Below are positions 17,608 to 24,374 of a stretch of 64,000 bases of DNA, in pieces (position 1 is the stretch's first letter; each line of letters opens with the position of its first letter). The position numbers were made by a program, and so were the translations under genes. The stretch comes from Chloroflexi bacterium OHK40 (GTDB lineage Bacteria; Chloroflexota; Chloroflexia; Chloroflexales; Chloroflexaceae): NCBI GenBank assembly GCA_004367505.1, contig SFCB01000179.1:19526-83525 (forward strand), in the 5' to 3' direction. A model generated the notes under the pieces. That model saw only the letters and a program-made list of their open reading frames with translations, was not told where the DNA came from and ran no database searches.

Positions 17608-17847
17608 GTGATCAGCCGGCTAGGCAAGAAGGTGCGCTACCTGCGCGAGCGAGACGGCCTCAGCCAGAGCGAGTTGGCGCAGGCCCTCGGGCTCAGCGAG
17701 AGCTCGAAGGGGTTCATCAGTGAGATCGAGAGCGGCAAGAAGCTACCGCGTGCCGAGCTCCTGCTGCGGCTGGCCGACCTGTTCGGCGTGACCACCGACT
17801 ACCTCCTGCGCGACGACCAAGGCGCTGATCAGGACGAGGCCAGTTGA
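17608..17847 (+). CDS. XRE-family transcriptional regulator (79 aa)
   Basis: Single Cro/C1-type helix-turn-helix: KKVRYLRERDGLSQSELAQAL is helices 1-2, and KGFISEIESGKKLP contains the recognition helix and the conserved E-x-G-K end. The C-terminal LADLFGVTTDYLLRDD is typical of short phage- and toxin-type regulators. I chose GTG 17608, after a GGGGGG ribosome site, because the ORF track start at 17527 adds a non-conserved stretch that overlaps the promoter. The next gene, a DpdA-like enzyme, starts 3 bp after its stop. It probably controls that operon, and possibly the divergent dpdA paralogue, through the palindrome at 17561. Confidence 0.85.
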   Translation: MISRLGKKVRYLRERDGLSQSELAQALGLSESSKGFISEIESGKKLPRAELLLRLADLFGVTTDYLLRDDQGADQDEAS

Positions 17848-17850
17848 GCT

Positions 17851-19068
17851 ATGACGATCCGCTACTTTATCCCCGACTGGGACGACCGTGTAGACCCCGG
17901 CTACAATTTTCTCACCGATGAGCACTCGCACGGCCGCAACCCATACCGGGACGATCGCTACGCCCACGAGCTCTACCCCGAGCCGCCCTACGACGGGGTG
18001 CTGCTCTCGCGCGCCGTGATCGACGACAGCCCGGCGAAGGGCGACGCGATCCTCGATGCCGGGTCGGTGCACCGTTACCTGAGGCTGCCGGCCGACCACC
18101 CGGTGATCGGCGACTGCGGTGCTTTCAGCTACTGGCAGGCCGAGGAGCCACCCTACCGGACCGACGAGATCCTCGAGTACTACCAGCGACTCGGCTTCGA
18201 CATTGGCGTCTCGATCGACCACCTGATCTTTGCCGAGCTGGAGGACGAGAGACAGCGCCGGTGGGACATCACTCTCCAGAACGCCGAGGATTTCCTCGTG
18301 CAGCACCGCGCCGGCGGCTATACCTTCACCCCGATGGGCGTCGCCCAGGGATGGAACCCAGCCTCTTACGCTCGGGCCGCCAGGGCGCTCATACAGATGG
18401 GCTACACCCACATCGCCGCCGGGGGGCTGGTGCGGAGCCAGACTGCGGACGTGGTCGCGGTGCTTGCCGCGATCCAGGCGGAGCTGCGGCCGGGCACGCA
18501 GCTGCACCTCTTCGGCGTCAACCGCCCGGAGCAGATCGGCACCTTCGCGCAGCTTGGCGTGACCAGCTTCGACAGCGCATCGAGGCTGCGGCGGGCCTGG
18601 ATGGATGGCCGGCGCAACTACTTCCTCGGCAACAGCGCCTATACGGCCATCCGCGTCCCGGAGGCGCGAGCCCTCGCCAAGAAGAAGGGTGTCGATGAGG
18701 CGACGGCTCTGCGTCTTGAGCGGGCGGCCCTGGGCGCCCTGCGCGCCTACGACGCCGAGGAGATTGGCCTAGACGAGACGCTGGGCGCGGTGCTCGCCTA
18801 CGCCGCGCTCTTTGGCGAGATCAGCAAGAGCATTCGTCGCGACTACTACAGGACACTCGCCCAGCGGCCCTGGACCTACTGCCCCTGTGAGATCTGCATC
18901 CGCATTGGCGTCGAGGTGGTGATCTTCCGCGGCAACAACCGCAACAGGCGGCGTGGCTTCCACAACACCTGGCAGCTCTACCGCCAGCTGCGCGGCGAGG
19001 CGCAGGAGCTCCCGCCCCCGCTCCCGGACGACGGGCAGGGCGCCGCGCAGTTCACCCTCAGTCTATGA
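17851..19068 (+). CDS. DpdA-like transglycosylase, long paralogue (405 aa)
   Basis: Second TGT-fold protein. The motif IGDCGAFSY (Asp ~88) stands for the TGT DSGGF motif, GVSIDHLIF follows at ~120, GVTSFDSASRLRRAW carries the probable second catalytic Asp, and the zinc site reads C-P-C-E-I-C...H near residue 350. It has an N-terminal extension (~45 residues, rich in Asp/His/Tyr) not found in the short paralogue. The DCGAFSY and FDSASRLR style is what I associate with DpdA proteins rather than tRNA enzymes, so this is the better candidate for inserting preQ0 in DNA. It is co-transcribed with the XRE gene (3-bp gap) and followed, 3 bp after its stop, by an endonuclease III-like gene. No DpdB partner is visible. 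Confidence 0.8.
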   Translation: MTIRYFIPDWDDRVDPGYNFLTDEHSHGRNPYRDDRYAHELYPEPPYDGVLLSRAVIDDSPAKGDAILDAGSVHRYLRLPADHPVIGDCGAFSYWQAEEPPYRTDEILEYYQRLGFDIGVSIDHLIFAELEDERQRRWDITLQNAEDFLVQHRAGGYTFTPMGVAQGWNPASYARAARALIQMGYTHIAAGGLVRSQTADVVAVLAAIQAELRPGTQLHLFGVNRPEQIGTFAQLGVTSFDSASRLRRAWMDGRRNYFLGNSAYTAIRVPEARALAKKKGVDEATALRLERAALGALRAYDAEEIGLDETLGAVLAYAALFGEISKSIRRDYYRTLAQRPWTYCPCEICIRIGVEVVIFRGNNRNRRRGFHNTWQLYRQLRGEAQELPPPLPDDGQGAAQFTLSL

Positions 19069-19071
19069 GCG

Positions 19072-19832
19072 GTGCTACCGCTCATTCTCGCCGCGGCGAT
19101 CTGCCGTGCCCTGGATGAGGCCTACGGTCAGCCAGACCTCGGCAACCACGCCGACCCGGCGGATGAGCTGATCTACATCCTGCTCTCGACGATGACGACC
19201 GAGACCAACTGCCAGCGTAGCTACGCCGCCCTGCGCACGGCGCTGCGCACCTGGGACGCGGTGCTGGTGCCGCCGGTTGAGCAGGTCGAGGCGGCGATCG
19301 CCGGCGGCGGGCTGGCGCCGCCGAAGACGTGGCTGATCCAGGAGTTCCTGTGCCGGCTGCGGTGCGACTGGGGCAGATTCGACCTCGACTTCATGCGGGC
19401 GTGGGCCGCGGGGGACCTGCGCCGTTACCTCACCACACTGCCGGCATCGGCTACAAGGCGGCCACGTGCATCATCGCCACCACGCTGCCGGGCATCGGCT
19501 ACAAGGCGGCCACGTGCGTCATCGCCTACAGCTTCGGGCGGAACATCTGCCCCGTGGCCACTCACACCTACCGGGTGGCTGTGCGCCTCGGCCTTATCCT
19601 GCTCGAGACGCCGGCGCTTGGGCGCAAGGTTCACCTGGCCATCGAGATGGCGCTGACCCAGGGCGAGCGGCTGGGCTTCCACATCAACGCGATGGCCCAT
19701 GGGCGCTGCTTGTGCTCCGTCGAGCGGCCCGTGTGTGATGGCTGCCCGGTGGCCGAGCACTGCGTCGCGCCCGAGCGGGGGCGGTACAGCCGGCAAGGTG
19801 GCGAGGGCGCGGACCTCGGCGGGGTTGGGTAG
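19072..19832 (+). pseudogene. endonuclease III-like DNA glycosylase, frameshifted
   Basis: GTG 19072 follows the dpdA stop by 3 bp. The first frame gives ELIYILLSTMTTETN (HhH-GPD N-terminal helices) to about residue 123. Reading then continues in a second frame with LPGIGYKAATCVIAYSFG (helix-hairpin-helix with the catalytic Lys), VATHTYRV, and an intact Fe-S motif C-x6-C-x2-C-x5-C at the end. The frame change falls in a 48-bp tandem duplication of the HhH segment whose first copy has lost one G. In addition the catalytic Asp of Nth (normally V-D-T-H) is Ala here. A glycosylase beside dpdA could process the modified base, but this copy should be inactive as sequenced; a base-binding non-catalytic role would need the frameshift to be an error. 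Confidence 0.75.
19432..19526 (+). repeat. tandem duplication of the helix-hairpin-helix segment
   Basis: Two copies, 47 bp (19432-19478) and 48 bp (19479-19526), differ at two substitutions and one missing G (CCGGC versus CCGGGC). With the G restored the duplication would be in frame and would repeat 16 residues including the catalytic Lys. Confidence 0.85.
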
Positions 19833-19948
19833 CGCCGCGTGGCGTACGCCGCCATGCCGTGCGCAAGGCAATTGGCGCCTACCGAGCGATCGTCGCAGTG
19901 CGTGCTATGGCTACAATGAGGGCGCACGCTCGTGGGCCGGTTTCGGGA

Positions 19949-20002
19949 TTGACAACCCTTTGGGTAGAGGGTACTATAGTGAATGAATCGTTCATTCACT
20001 AT
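19949..20002 (+). promoter_or_regulatory. consensus promoter with perfect palindromic operator for the TetR operon
   Basis: TTGACA (19949-19954), 17 bp, TACTAT (19972-19977). A 12-bp perfect inverted repeat with a 3-nt centre (arm ATAGTGAATGAA, 19976-20002) starts at the end of the -10 box and covers the likely +1. The half-site is typical of TetR/AcrR operators, so the regulator at 20015 very probably represses itself and the gene downstream. Confidence 0.85.
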
Positions 20003-20014
20003 GAGGATGCCGCC

Positions 20015-20614
20015 ATGCAGCGTACAGCTGGCGAGGCGCAGCGCTCGCCCGAAGCAGCTCGCGCCACCATTCTTGAGGGCGCGAGGCAGGCCTTTGCTCG
20101 CAAGGGGCGGGCGGCAACCATGGCCGATGTCGCCCAAGCCGCGGGTGTCAGCCAGGGGTTGGCCTACCGTTACTTCACAAGCAAGGAGCAGATCTACCGC
20201 CAGCTGGTGGAGCAGGCGCTGGAGCAGGCGGTGCTCGCGACCGCACTGCCCTCGGCTGAGCTTCCCCTGACGCCGGGAGCGCGCCTTAGGCTGCTGCTCA
20301 CACGGCTGGTGGAGCACCGGCGTGATCACCTGGAGCTCTTCCAACTGCTCGACCAGCTCCTCGGCTCCGATAAGGCGCCCTACGATCTCGCCGAGCTGAT
20401 CCGCCAGCACCGCGAGCGCTTCCTCCACGAGCTTCGACAACTGATTGTCCTGGGGCAAGCGAGCGGAGAGGTGGCCATGGACGATCCCGATCAGCTGGTT
20501 ATCGCGATTGTGGCAACCCTTGAGGGCCTGACCAGATTTGGCCTGCACCACCCCGAGCAGTTTCAGCGGCTCTGCCCTGAGCCGGGCATCCTGCTGCGCA
20601 TGCTCGAGCCATAG
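20015..20614 (+). CDS. TetR/AcrR-family repressor (199 aa)
   Basis: N-terminal HTH of the TetR type: TILEGARQAFARKGRAATMADV, AAGVSQGLAYRYFTSKEQIYR (residues ~15-62). The C-terminal ~130 residues form the helical ligand domain. ATG 20015 is chosen because AGGA lies 8 bp upstream; the reading frame is open further up, but that would run through the operator. It is autoregulated by inference from the palindrome at 19976-20002. The next gene, 38 bp on, codes for a TIM-barrel protein that is probably co-transcribed. The inducer is unknown. Confidence 0.9.
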   Translation: MQRTAGEAQRSPEAARATILEGARQAFARKGRAATMADVAQAAGVSQGLAYRYFTSKEQIYRQLVEQALEQAVLATALPSAELPLTPGARLRLLLTRLVEHRRDHLELFQLLDQLLGSDKAPYDLAELIRQHRERFLHELRQLIVLGQASGEVAMDDPDQLVIAIVATLEGLTRFGLHHPEQFQRLCPEPGILLRMLEP

Positions 20615-20652
20615 TGCGCAGCCGCAGTATAGTAGCGTGAAGGACACGACCA

Positions 20653-21780
20653 ATGCGAGGCAAAGGCATCAACTACGACACGGGCTTCATCAACAAAGGT
20701 GTAAGCAGCCGCGAGCCGTTCGACCTCGCGGTCGTCAGGCGCGAGCTGCAGATCATCCGAGACGACCTGCACTGCAACGCGGTGCGTATCACCGGCGGCG
20801 ACCCAGAGCGACTCGACATTGCCGCCCGCATTGCCGCTGAGGCCGGGCTGGAGGTCTGGCTCTCGCCCTTCACCTGCAATCTGACGGAGGCGGAGATGCT
20901 TGCGCTCCTGGCCGACTGCGCCGAACGCGCCGAGCGGCTGCGCCGGCAGGGAGCCGAGGTTGTGCTGCTCACCGGCGCCGAGCTCAGCCTGTTGAACAAG
21001 GGCTTTCTGCCCGGCGATACCATCGGCGAGCGCTTAGAGCTGCTGGCGGAATCGCAGCGCCTGCGCGCGCTGATCGCAGATGTTCCGGCCCGGATCAACA
21101 GCTTTCTTGGCAAGGCGGTGGCGGTTGTCCGCGAGCGGTTCGGCGGGAGGCTCACCTACGCGGCGATCCCGTTCGAGGGTGTTGACTGGGCGCCCTTCGA
21201 CATCATCTCGGTGGATATGTACCGCTCAGCCGAGGTCGCCGAGCGCTACGCCGCCGCCTTGCACTCGCTCGTCGCGCAGGGCAAGCCGGTGGCGATCACC
21301 GAGTTTGGCTCGGCCACCTACCGCGGCGCGGCGGATAAAGGCGCCCGAGGCGGGGAGGTCATTGAGTGGGACCATGAGGCGATCAGGCCGCTGCGGTTGA
21401 ACGGCGACTACACCCGCGATGAGGACGAGCAGGCGGACTACATTCGCGCGTTGCTCATGATCTTCGCCACGGAAGGGGTGGACAGCGCCTTCGTCTTCAC
21501 CTTCGTCCAGTACCAGCTGTCCCACCGCCCCAGCCCGCACGAGGACCTGGACATGGGCTCGTACAGTATCGTGAAGGCGTACGAGGATCGGCTTGGCGAG
21601 ACTTACCCGGACATGGCCTGGGAGCCCAAGGTTGCCTTCACCACCCTCGCGCGCTGCTACGGCAGTGGGCCGCCCACCGTTCAGGCCAGCAGCAACGCGT
21701 CGAGTACGCCCACGGCGAGGGGCCGGCCCGGCAGACCTCGCCGAAGAGCTTGCCATAACGCTCGCGGGGCGCCGGCGTGA
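20653..21780 (+). CDS. glycoside-hydrolase-like TIM-barrel protein (375 aa, odd C-terminus)
   Basis: The order KGINYDTGF, CNAVRITGG, LEVWLSPF, EVVLLTGAEL, DIISVDMY, PVAITEFGSATY, DSAFVFTF gives regularly spaced beta strands of a (beta/alpha)8 barrel. Glu in TEFG matches the nucleophile strand of clan A glycosidases, and Glu in TGAEL may be the acid/base. No signal peptide is present, so it acts in the cytoplasm. Homologues next to TetR genes are often annotated only as hypothetical. The last ~45 residues (after ARCYGSG) are a low-quality Pro/Arg/Ser run that overlaps an antisense decayed gene, so the true end may have been lost through a frameshift near 21670. Substrate unknown. Confidence 0.6.
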   Translation: MRGKGINYDTGFINKGVSSREPFDLAVVRRELQIIRDDLHCNAVRITGGDPERLDIAARIAAEAGLEVWLSPFTCNLTEAEMLALLADCAERAERLRRQGAEVVLLTGAELSLLNKGFLPGDTIGERLELLAESQRLRALIADVPARINSFLGKAVAVVRERFGGRLTYAAIPFEGVDWAPFDIISVDMYRSAEVAERYAAALHSLVAQGKPVAITEFGSATYRGAADKGARGGEVIEWDHEAIRPLRLNGDYTRDEDEQADYIRALLMIFATEGVDSAFVFTFVQYQLSHRPSPHEDLDMGSYSIVKAYEDRLGETYPDMAWEPKVAFTTLARCYGSGPPTVQASSNASSTPTARGRPGRPRRRACHNARGAPA

Positions 21781-22150
21781 TGTGGGCCGCTTGGTTGCGG
21801 TCGGACACAACCGGCTGCGGCAGTTGCACGAAGGCGTCGAACGGGAGCACGAAAGATGGGTCAGTGTTGTCCACGCGCCCGCGAGATGGCCCTCGATCCT
21901 CACCCAGACCTCCGGCCGCCTGCGGCGCGTGCCCGCCAGCGCGCCCAGCGTCGGCTTGCCGTGAGGGAAGTCGGCGGGCCTGATGCCGGGGATCGCCATC
22001 ACGCGCCGCTGACTCTCTCGCTCCGGCACTCGGGCGATGTGGATCGTCGGCGCCGAGAAGTCGCTCGCCCGCACGCGGTCGAGCTTGTAGACAAGGTAGA
22101 CGACCAGCGCCAGCGACTCGCGCTCGACCGGCCCGAGTAGGTGCAGCGTC
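21681..22150 (-). pseudogene. frameshifted remnant of unrecognised gene
   Basis: Three minus-strand frames must be joined to obtain natural-looking protein: ERESLALVVYLVYKLDRVRASDFSAPTIHI...PGIRPADFPHGKPTLGALAG, then NTDPSFVLPFDAFVQLPQPVVS...RYGKLFGEVC, then a tail GVLDALLLA and TGA (21681-21683). It lies directly behind the YaaA-like gene on the same strand and may once have been its operon partner. I do not recognise the family. No intact start is visible. Confidence 0.45.
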
Positions 22151-22202
22151 CGTCAGGGGTGCGTGGCCAGGCGGCGTCCGGCCTCTCCAGCGGTCAAACG
22201 TG

Positions 22203-22982
22203 TCAGCGGCGCGAGATCGCAGCGGGGAGCCCCTCCACGGCGCGCTCCACATCCACGCCCAGCGCGAGCAGCGCGCGGCGGGCGTTGGCGGCGTCAAACT
22301 TCGTGGTCGGCAGACCGCTAATCACGCCCGCTAGCCACTTGGCGGAGACCGGGCGGCCGTCGACCACCACGTACCAGTCGCGGTAGCGGCCGGCGCCTGC
22401 GCCGTCGGAGACGAGCGCCGCCCGCGCCCGCTCCAGCACCTCCTCGCGGGAGAGCCGCAGCTGGACGCCCGAGAGTACGACCTCGCCACGTGGCGTCTCC
22501 GGCGCGACGATGCGCTCGGGGCGCGATGCTGAGGGTGGCACCCAGGCCCGCCCCTCCAGCCAGGCCCTGAGCTGGCCGAGCTTCTCGCCCATCATGCCAT
22601 CGGTGAGCGTCACACCCACTCCCTCCGGCACGTACGCCTCCCAGCCCGCCATCGCGCGCAGGTAGCGGTCGCTCACCCCGAGGCAGAGTTGCTCGTAGCC
22701 GCGACCCATCAGCCCCTGGAATGCCGCGAGTATCTGGGGGCGCAGCTCGTCGGCGCGCTCGGGGGCCATCGTGCGCTCGTAGTCGGGGATGGGCGTGGCG
22801 CCAGGGATGAGGCCGTACTCGGCGGAGAGGCCGTAGACGTCGAGGTCGGCGGCGAAGATCGGCTGCTCGTGCTGGTAGCTGCGCAGCACGCGCCAGAGCG
22901 GGCCGTCGTAGCGCTCCACAGCGGGGAGCGGCTCGGCGTCGCCGCGTTTGCGGGCGGAGCACTTGAGGATCAGGAGGCGCAT
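22203..22982 (-). CDS. YaaA/DUF6884-like protein, DpdC candidate (259 aa)
   Basis: The N-terminal ~150 residues begin LLILKCSARKRG and contain VYGLSAEYGLIPG followed by a PDYERTM region, the pattern of the YaaA-like family (DUF328/DUF6884 group). In Dpd systems DpdC carries such a DUF328-type domain and converts preQ0 already placed in DNA to the amide form. The C-terminal ~100 residues form a second domain (REEVLERARAALVS, DWYVVVDGRPVSAKWLAGVISGLP) of the kind found near nucleic-acid enzymes, with Trp/Tyr and a Ser-Ala-Lys-Trp turn. ATG 22982 is preceded on the minus strand by an extended -10 motif at 23067-23075. The DpdC assignment is by domain and context; a general YaaA-type DNA-binding protein is the alternative. 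Confidence 0.6.
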   Translation of the reverse strand: MRLLILKCSARKRGDAEPLPAVERYDGPLWRVLRSYQHEQPIFAADLDVYGLSAEYGLIPGATPIPDYERTMAPERADELRPQILAAFQGLMGRGYEQLCLGVSDRYLRAMAGWEAYVPEGVGVTLTDGMMGEKLGQLRAWLEGRAWVPPSASRPERIVAPETPRGEVVLSGVQLRLSREEVLERARAALVSDGAGAGRYRDWYVVVDGRPVSAKWLAGVISGLPTTKFDAANARRALLALGVDVERAVEGLPAAISRR

Positions 22983-23066
22983 GGTTAAGGGCGGAGGGCT
23001 GAAGGGAACTGTGCATTAGCCTCGTGTCGGCGTGTCAAGCGCCACGGCCTGTTCACGCCTGCGGCC

Positions 23067-23092
23067 ACTATAGCACACTTCCGTGCTATACT
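23067..23092. promoter_or_regulatory. divergent extended -10 promoters with inverted repeat
   Basis: TATAGCAC (23069-23076) and GTGCTATA (23083-23090) form a perfect inverted repeat with a 6-nt centre. Reading right, TGCTATACT is an extended -10 for the deoxyribosyltransferase gene; reading left, TGCTATAGT serves the YaaA-like gene. The two promoters therefore sit back to back and would compete or be controlled together. Confidence 0.55.
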
Positions 23093-23160
23093 CTCCGGAC
23101 TGGTGCCGGGCGCCAGGGCTTCAACCCTCAGCCCTTCCTTCGATCGTGCCAGGAGGAGCC

Positions 23161-23658
23161 ATGCCCCGGGTCTACGTCGCCGGGCCGCTGTTCAACACCC
23201 ACGAGCGCTGGTACCTCGAGCGCATCGCCGAGTCCTTGGAGAGCGCGGGCTACGCCACCTTTCTGCCGCACCGCGACGCCGGCCTGATCGATCTGCAGAG
23301 CCCGGCGTCGCAGGCGAAGGTCTTCCGCGACGATATCACGGCGCTCGATAGCTGCGACCTGTGCGTGGCGCTACTCACTGGGCCGGACCAGGACTCCGGC
23401 ACCAGCGCCGAGTTGGGCTATATGTTCGCCTATGGCAAGCCCTGCTTCGGCATCAGCGACGACTTCCGCTACCTCAACAACATGCTCTGGGGCATCTGCG
23501 GCGAGGGGCGACGCATGGCGAAAGATATCCCGGGGTTGATGGCCCTGCTGGCGGACTGGCGCGCCGCAGGCGTGCCGGGGCACAGTGGCGCCCGGCTCGG
23601 CCCACAGCGGGCGGAGCTTGCTCGCCAAGACCGAGACGATCATACGCCGGCGCAGTGA
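23161..23658 (+). CDS. nucleoside 2-deoxyribosyltransferase-family protein (165 aa)
   Basis: Starts with ATG after a strong AGGAGG. The fold signature is complete: RVYVAGPLFN at the N-terminus, YATFLPHRDAG, DITALDSCDLCVALLTGPDQDSGTSAELGYMFAYGKP, in which Asp of ALDSCD and Glu of SAELGY are the expected substrate-binding and nucleophile residues. Such enzymes move or hydrolyse 2-deoxyribose between bases. The length fits the family (150-170 aa). It is divergent from the DpdC-like gene and 3.5 kb from the queC operon, so it may recycle or remove 7-deazaguanine deoxynucleosides; a plain salvage role is equally possible. The last ~25 residues after GVPGHSG look less natural and overlap another ORF. 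Confidence 0.85.
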   Translation: MPRVYVAGPLFNTHERWYLERIAESLESAGYATFLPHRDAGLIDLQSPASQAKVFRDDITALDSCDLCVALLTGPDQDSGTSAELGYMFAYGKPCFGISDDFRYLNNMLWGICGEGRRMAKDIPGLMALLADWRAAGVPGHSGARLGPQRAELARQDRDDHTPAQ

Positions 23659-23857
23659 GGAGTTCGCCGCAAAGAGCGGGTCCCCTGCTGCCACATTGGA
23701 GACCGTCCGCTGGACCATGGACGAGTTGTTCGAGGAGGCTGAGGATCCGGATTACGCCACGCACGACAAGCGCCGTGTGCGTGACAGGAGAGTCCTTCGC
23801 GATCTGGTTGCCCTCTTGCAGTCAGGGTGCCCGACAGACCCTCGCGAGACAACCTGA
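23585..23857 (+). CDS. small hypothetical protein overlapping the deoxyribosyltransferase gene (90 aa)
   Basis: A GTG-started frame overlaps the preceding gene by 74 nt and runs on for another 200 nt. The part from LAKTETIIRRRSEEFAA to RRVLRDLVALLQSG is a plausible soluble helical protein, better than the competing frame. It could be a separate small gene or the true C-terminus of the preceding gene after a frameshift. No family recognised. Confidence 0.35.
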   Translation: MAPGSAHSGRSLLAKTETIIRRRSEEFAAKSGSPAATLETVRWTMDELFEEAEDPDYATHDKRRVRDRRVLRDLVALLQSGCPTDPRETT

Positions 23858-23974
23858 TCTATATGGGCGGACCTATTCGCACCGAGGGCAAACCCCGCCA
23901 GTTCGGCTAGTCGTCCCGTGAGTGACCATCCAGGTCTCTGGGGCCGCTTCTCCTCATAGCACAGGAGCACATCG

Positions 23975-24331
23975 ATGGTCAACCTGCTGCTCACCTGATT
24001 TGTCACCACGCTCAGCCTACTGCTGATCACCCGGCTCGACCTGGGCATCACGGTGCAGAGCTTCGGCATTGCCCTTGTGGCCGCCCTCGTGATCGGTCTG
24101 GTCAACGCCGTTCTGGGGCCGATCCTGCGCTTCCTGACCTTCCCGCTCACCTTCCTCACCCTGGGCCTCTTCACGCTCGTCGTCAACGCCCTGCTCTTCT
24201 GGCTCTCTGCGGCGCTCGTGAGGGGCTTTCGGCTCCGCAACGGTTTCTGGAGCGCACCGCTCGGCTCAATCCTCCTGTCGATTATCAATGCGCTCATCTT
24301 CTGGCTGCTGGGCATCATCGGGATCGGCTGA
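23975..24331 (+). pseudogene. YvlD / phage-holin-4-type membrane protein with in-frame TGA
   Basis: From ATG 23975 (AGGAG 7 bp upstream) the frame reads MVNLLLT-stop-FVTTLSLLLITRLDLGI and on to a normal end with three more hydrophobic segments and WLLGIIGIG. The TGA at 23996-23998 stands where this family usually has Trp, so it is a TGG-to-TGA change or a sequencing error. Rescue from the internal codon at 24053 would lose the first membrane helix. The family (PF04020 type) comprises small four-helix membrane proteins of unknown role. Confidence 0.7.
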
Positions 24332-24374
24332 CGACTCGCTGAGGCCCGCTCGAGTCCCAACGGCAGCCTCAGCG

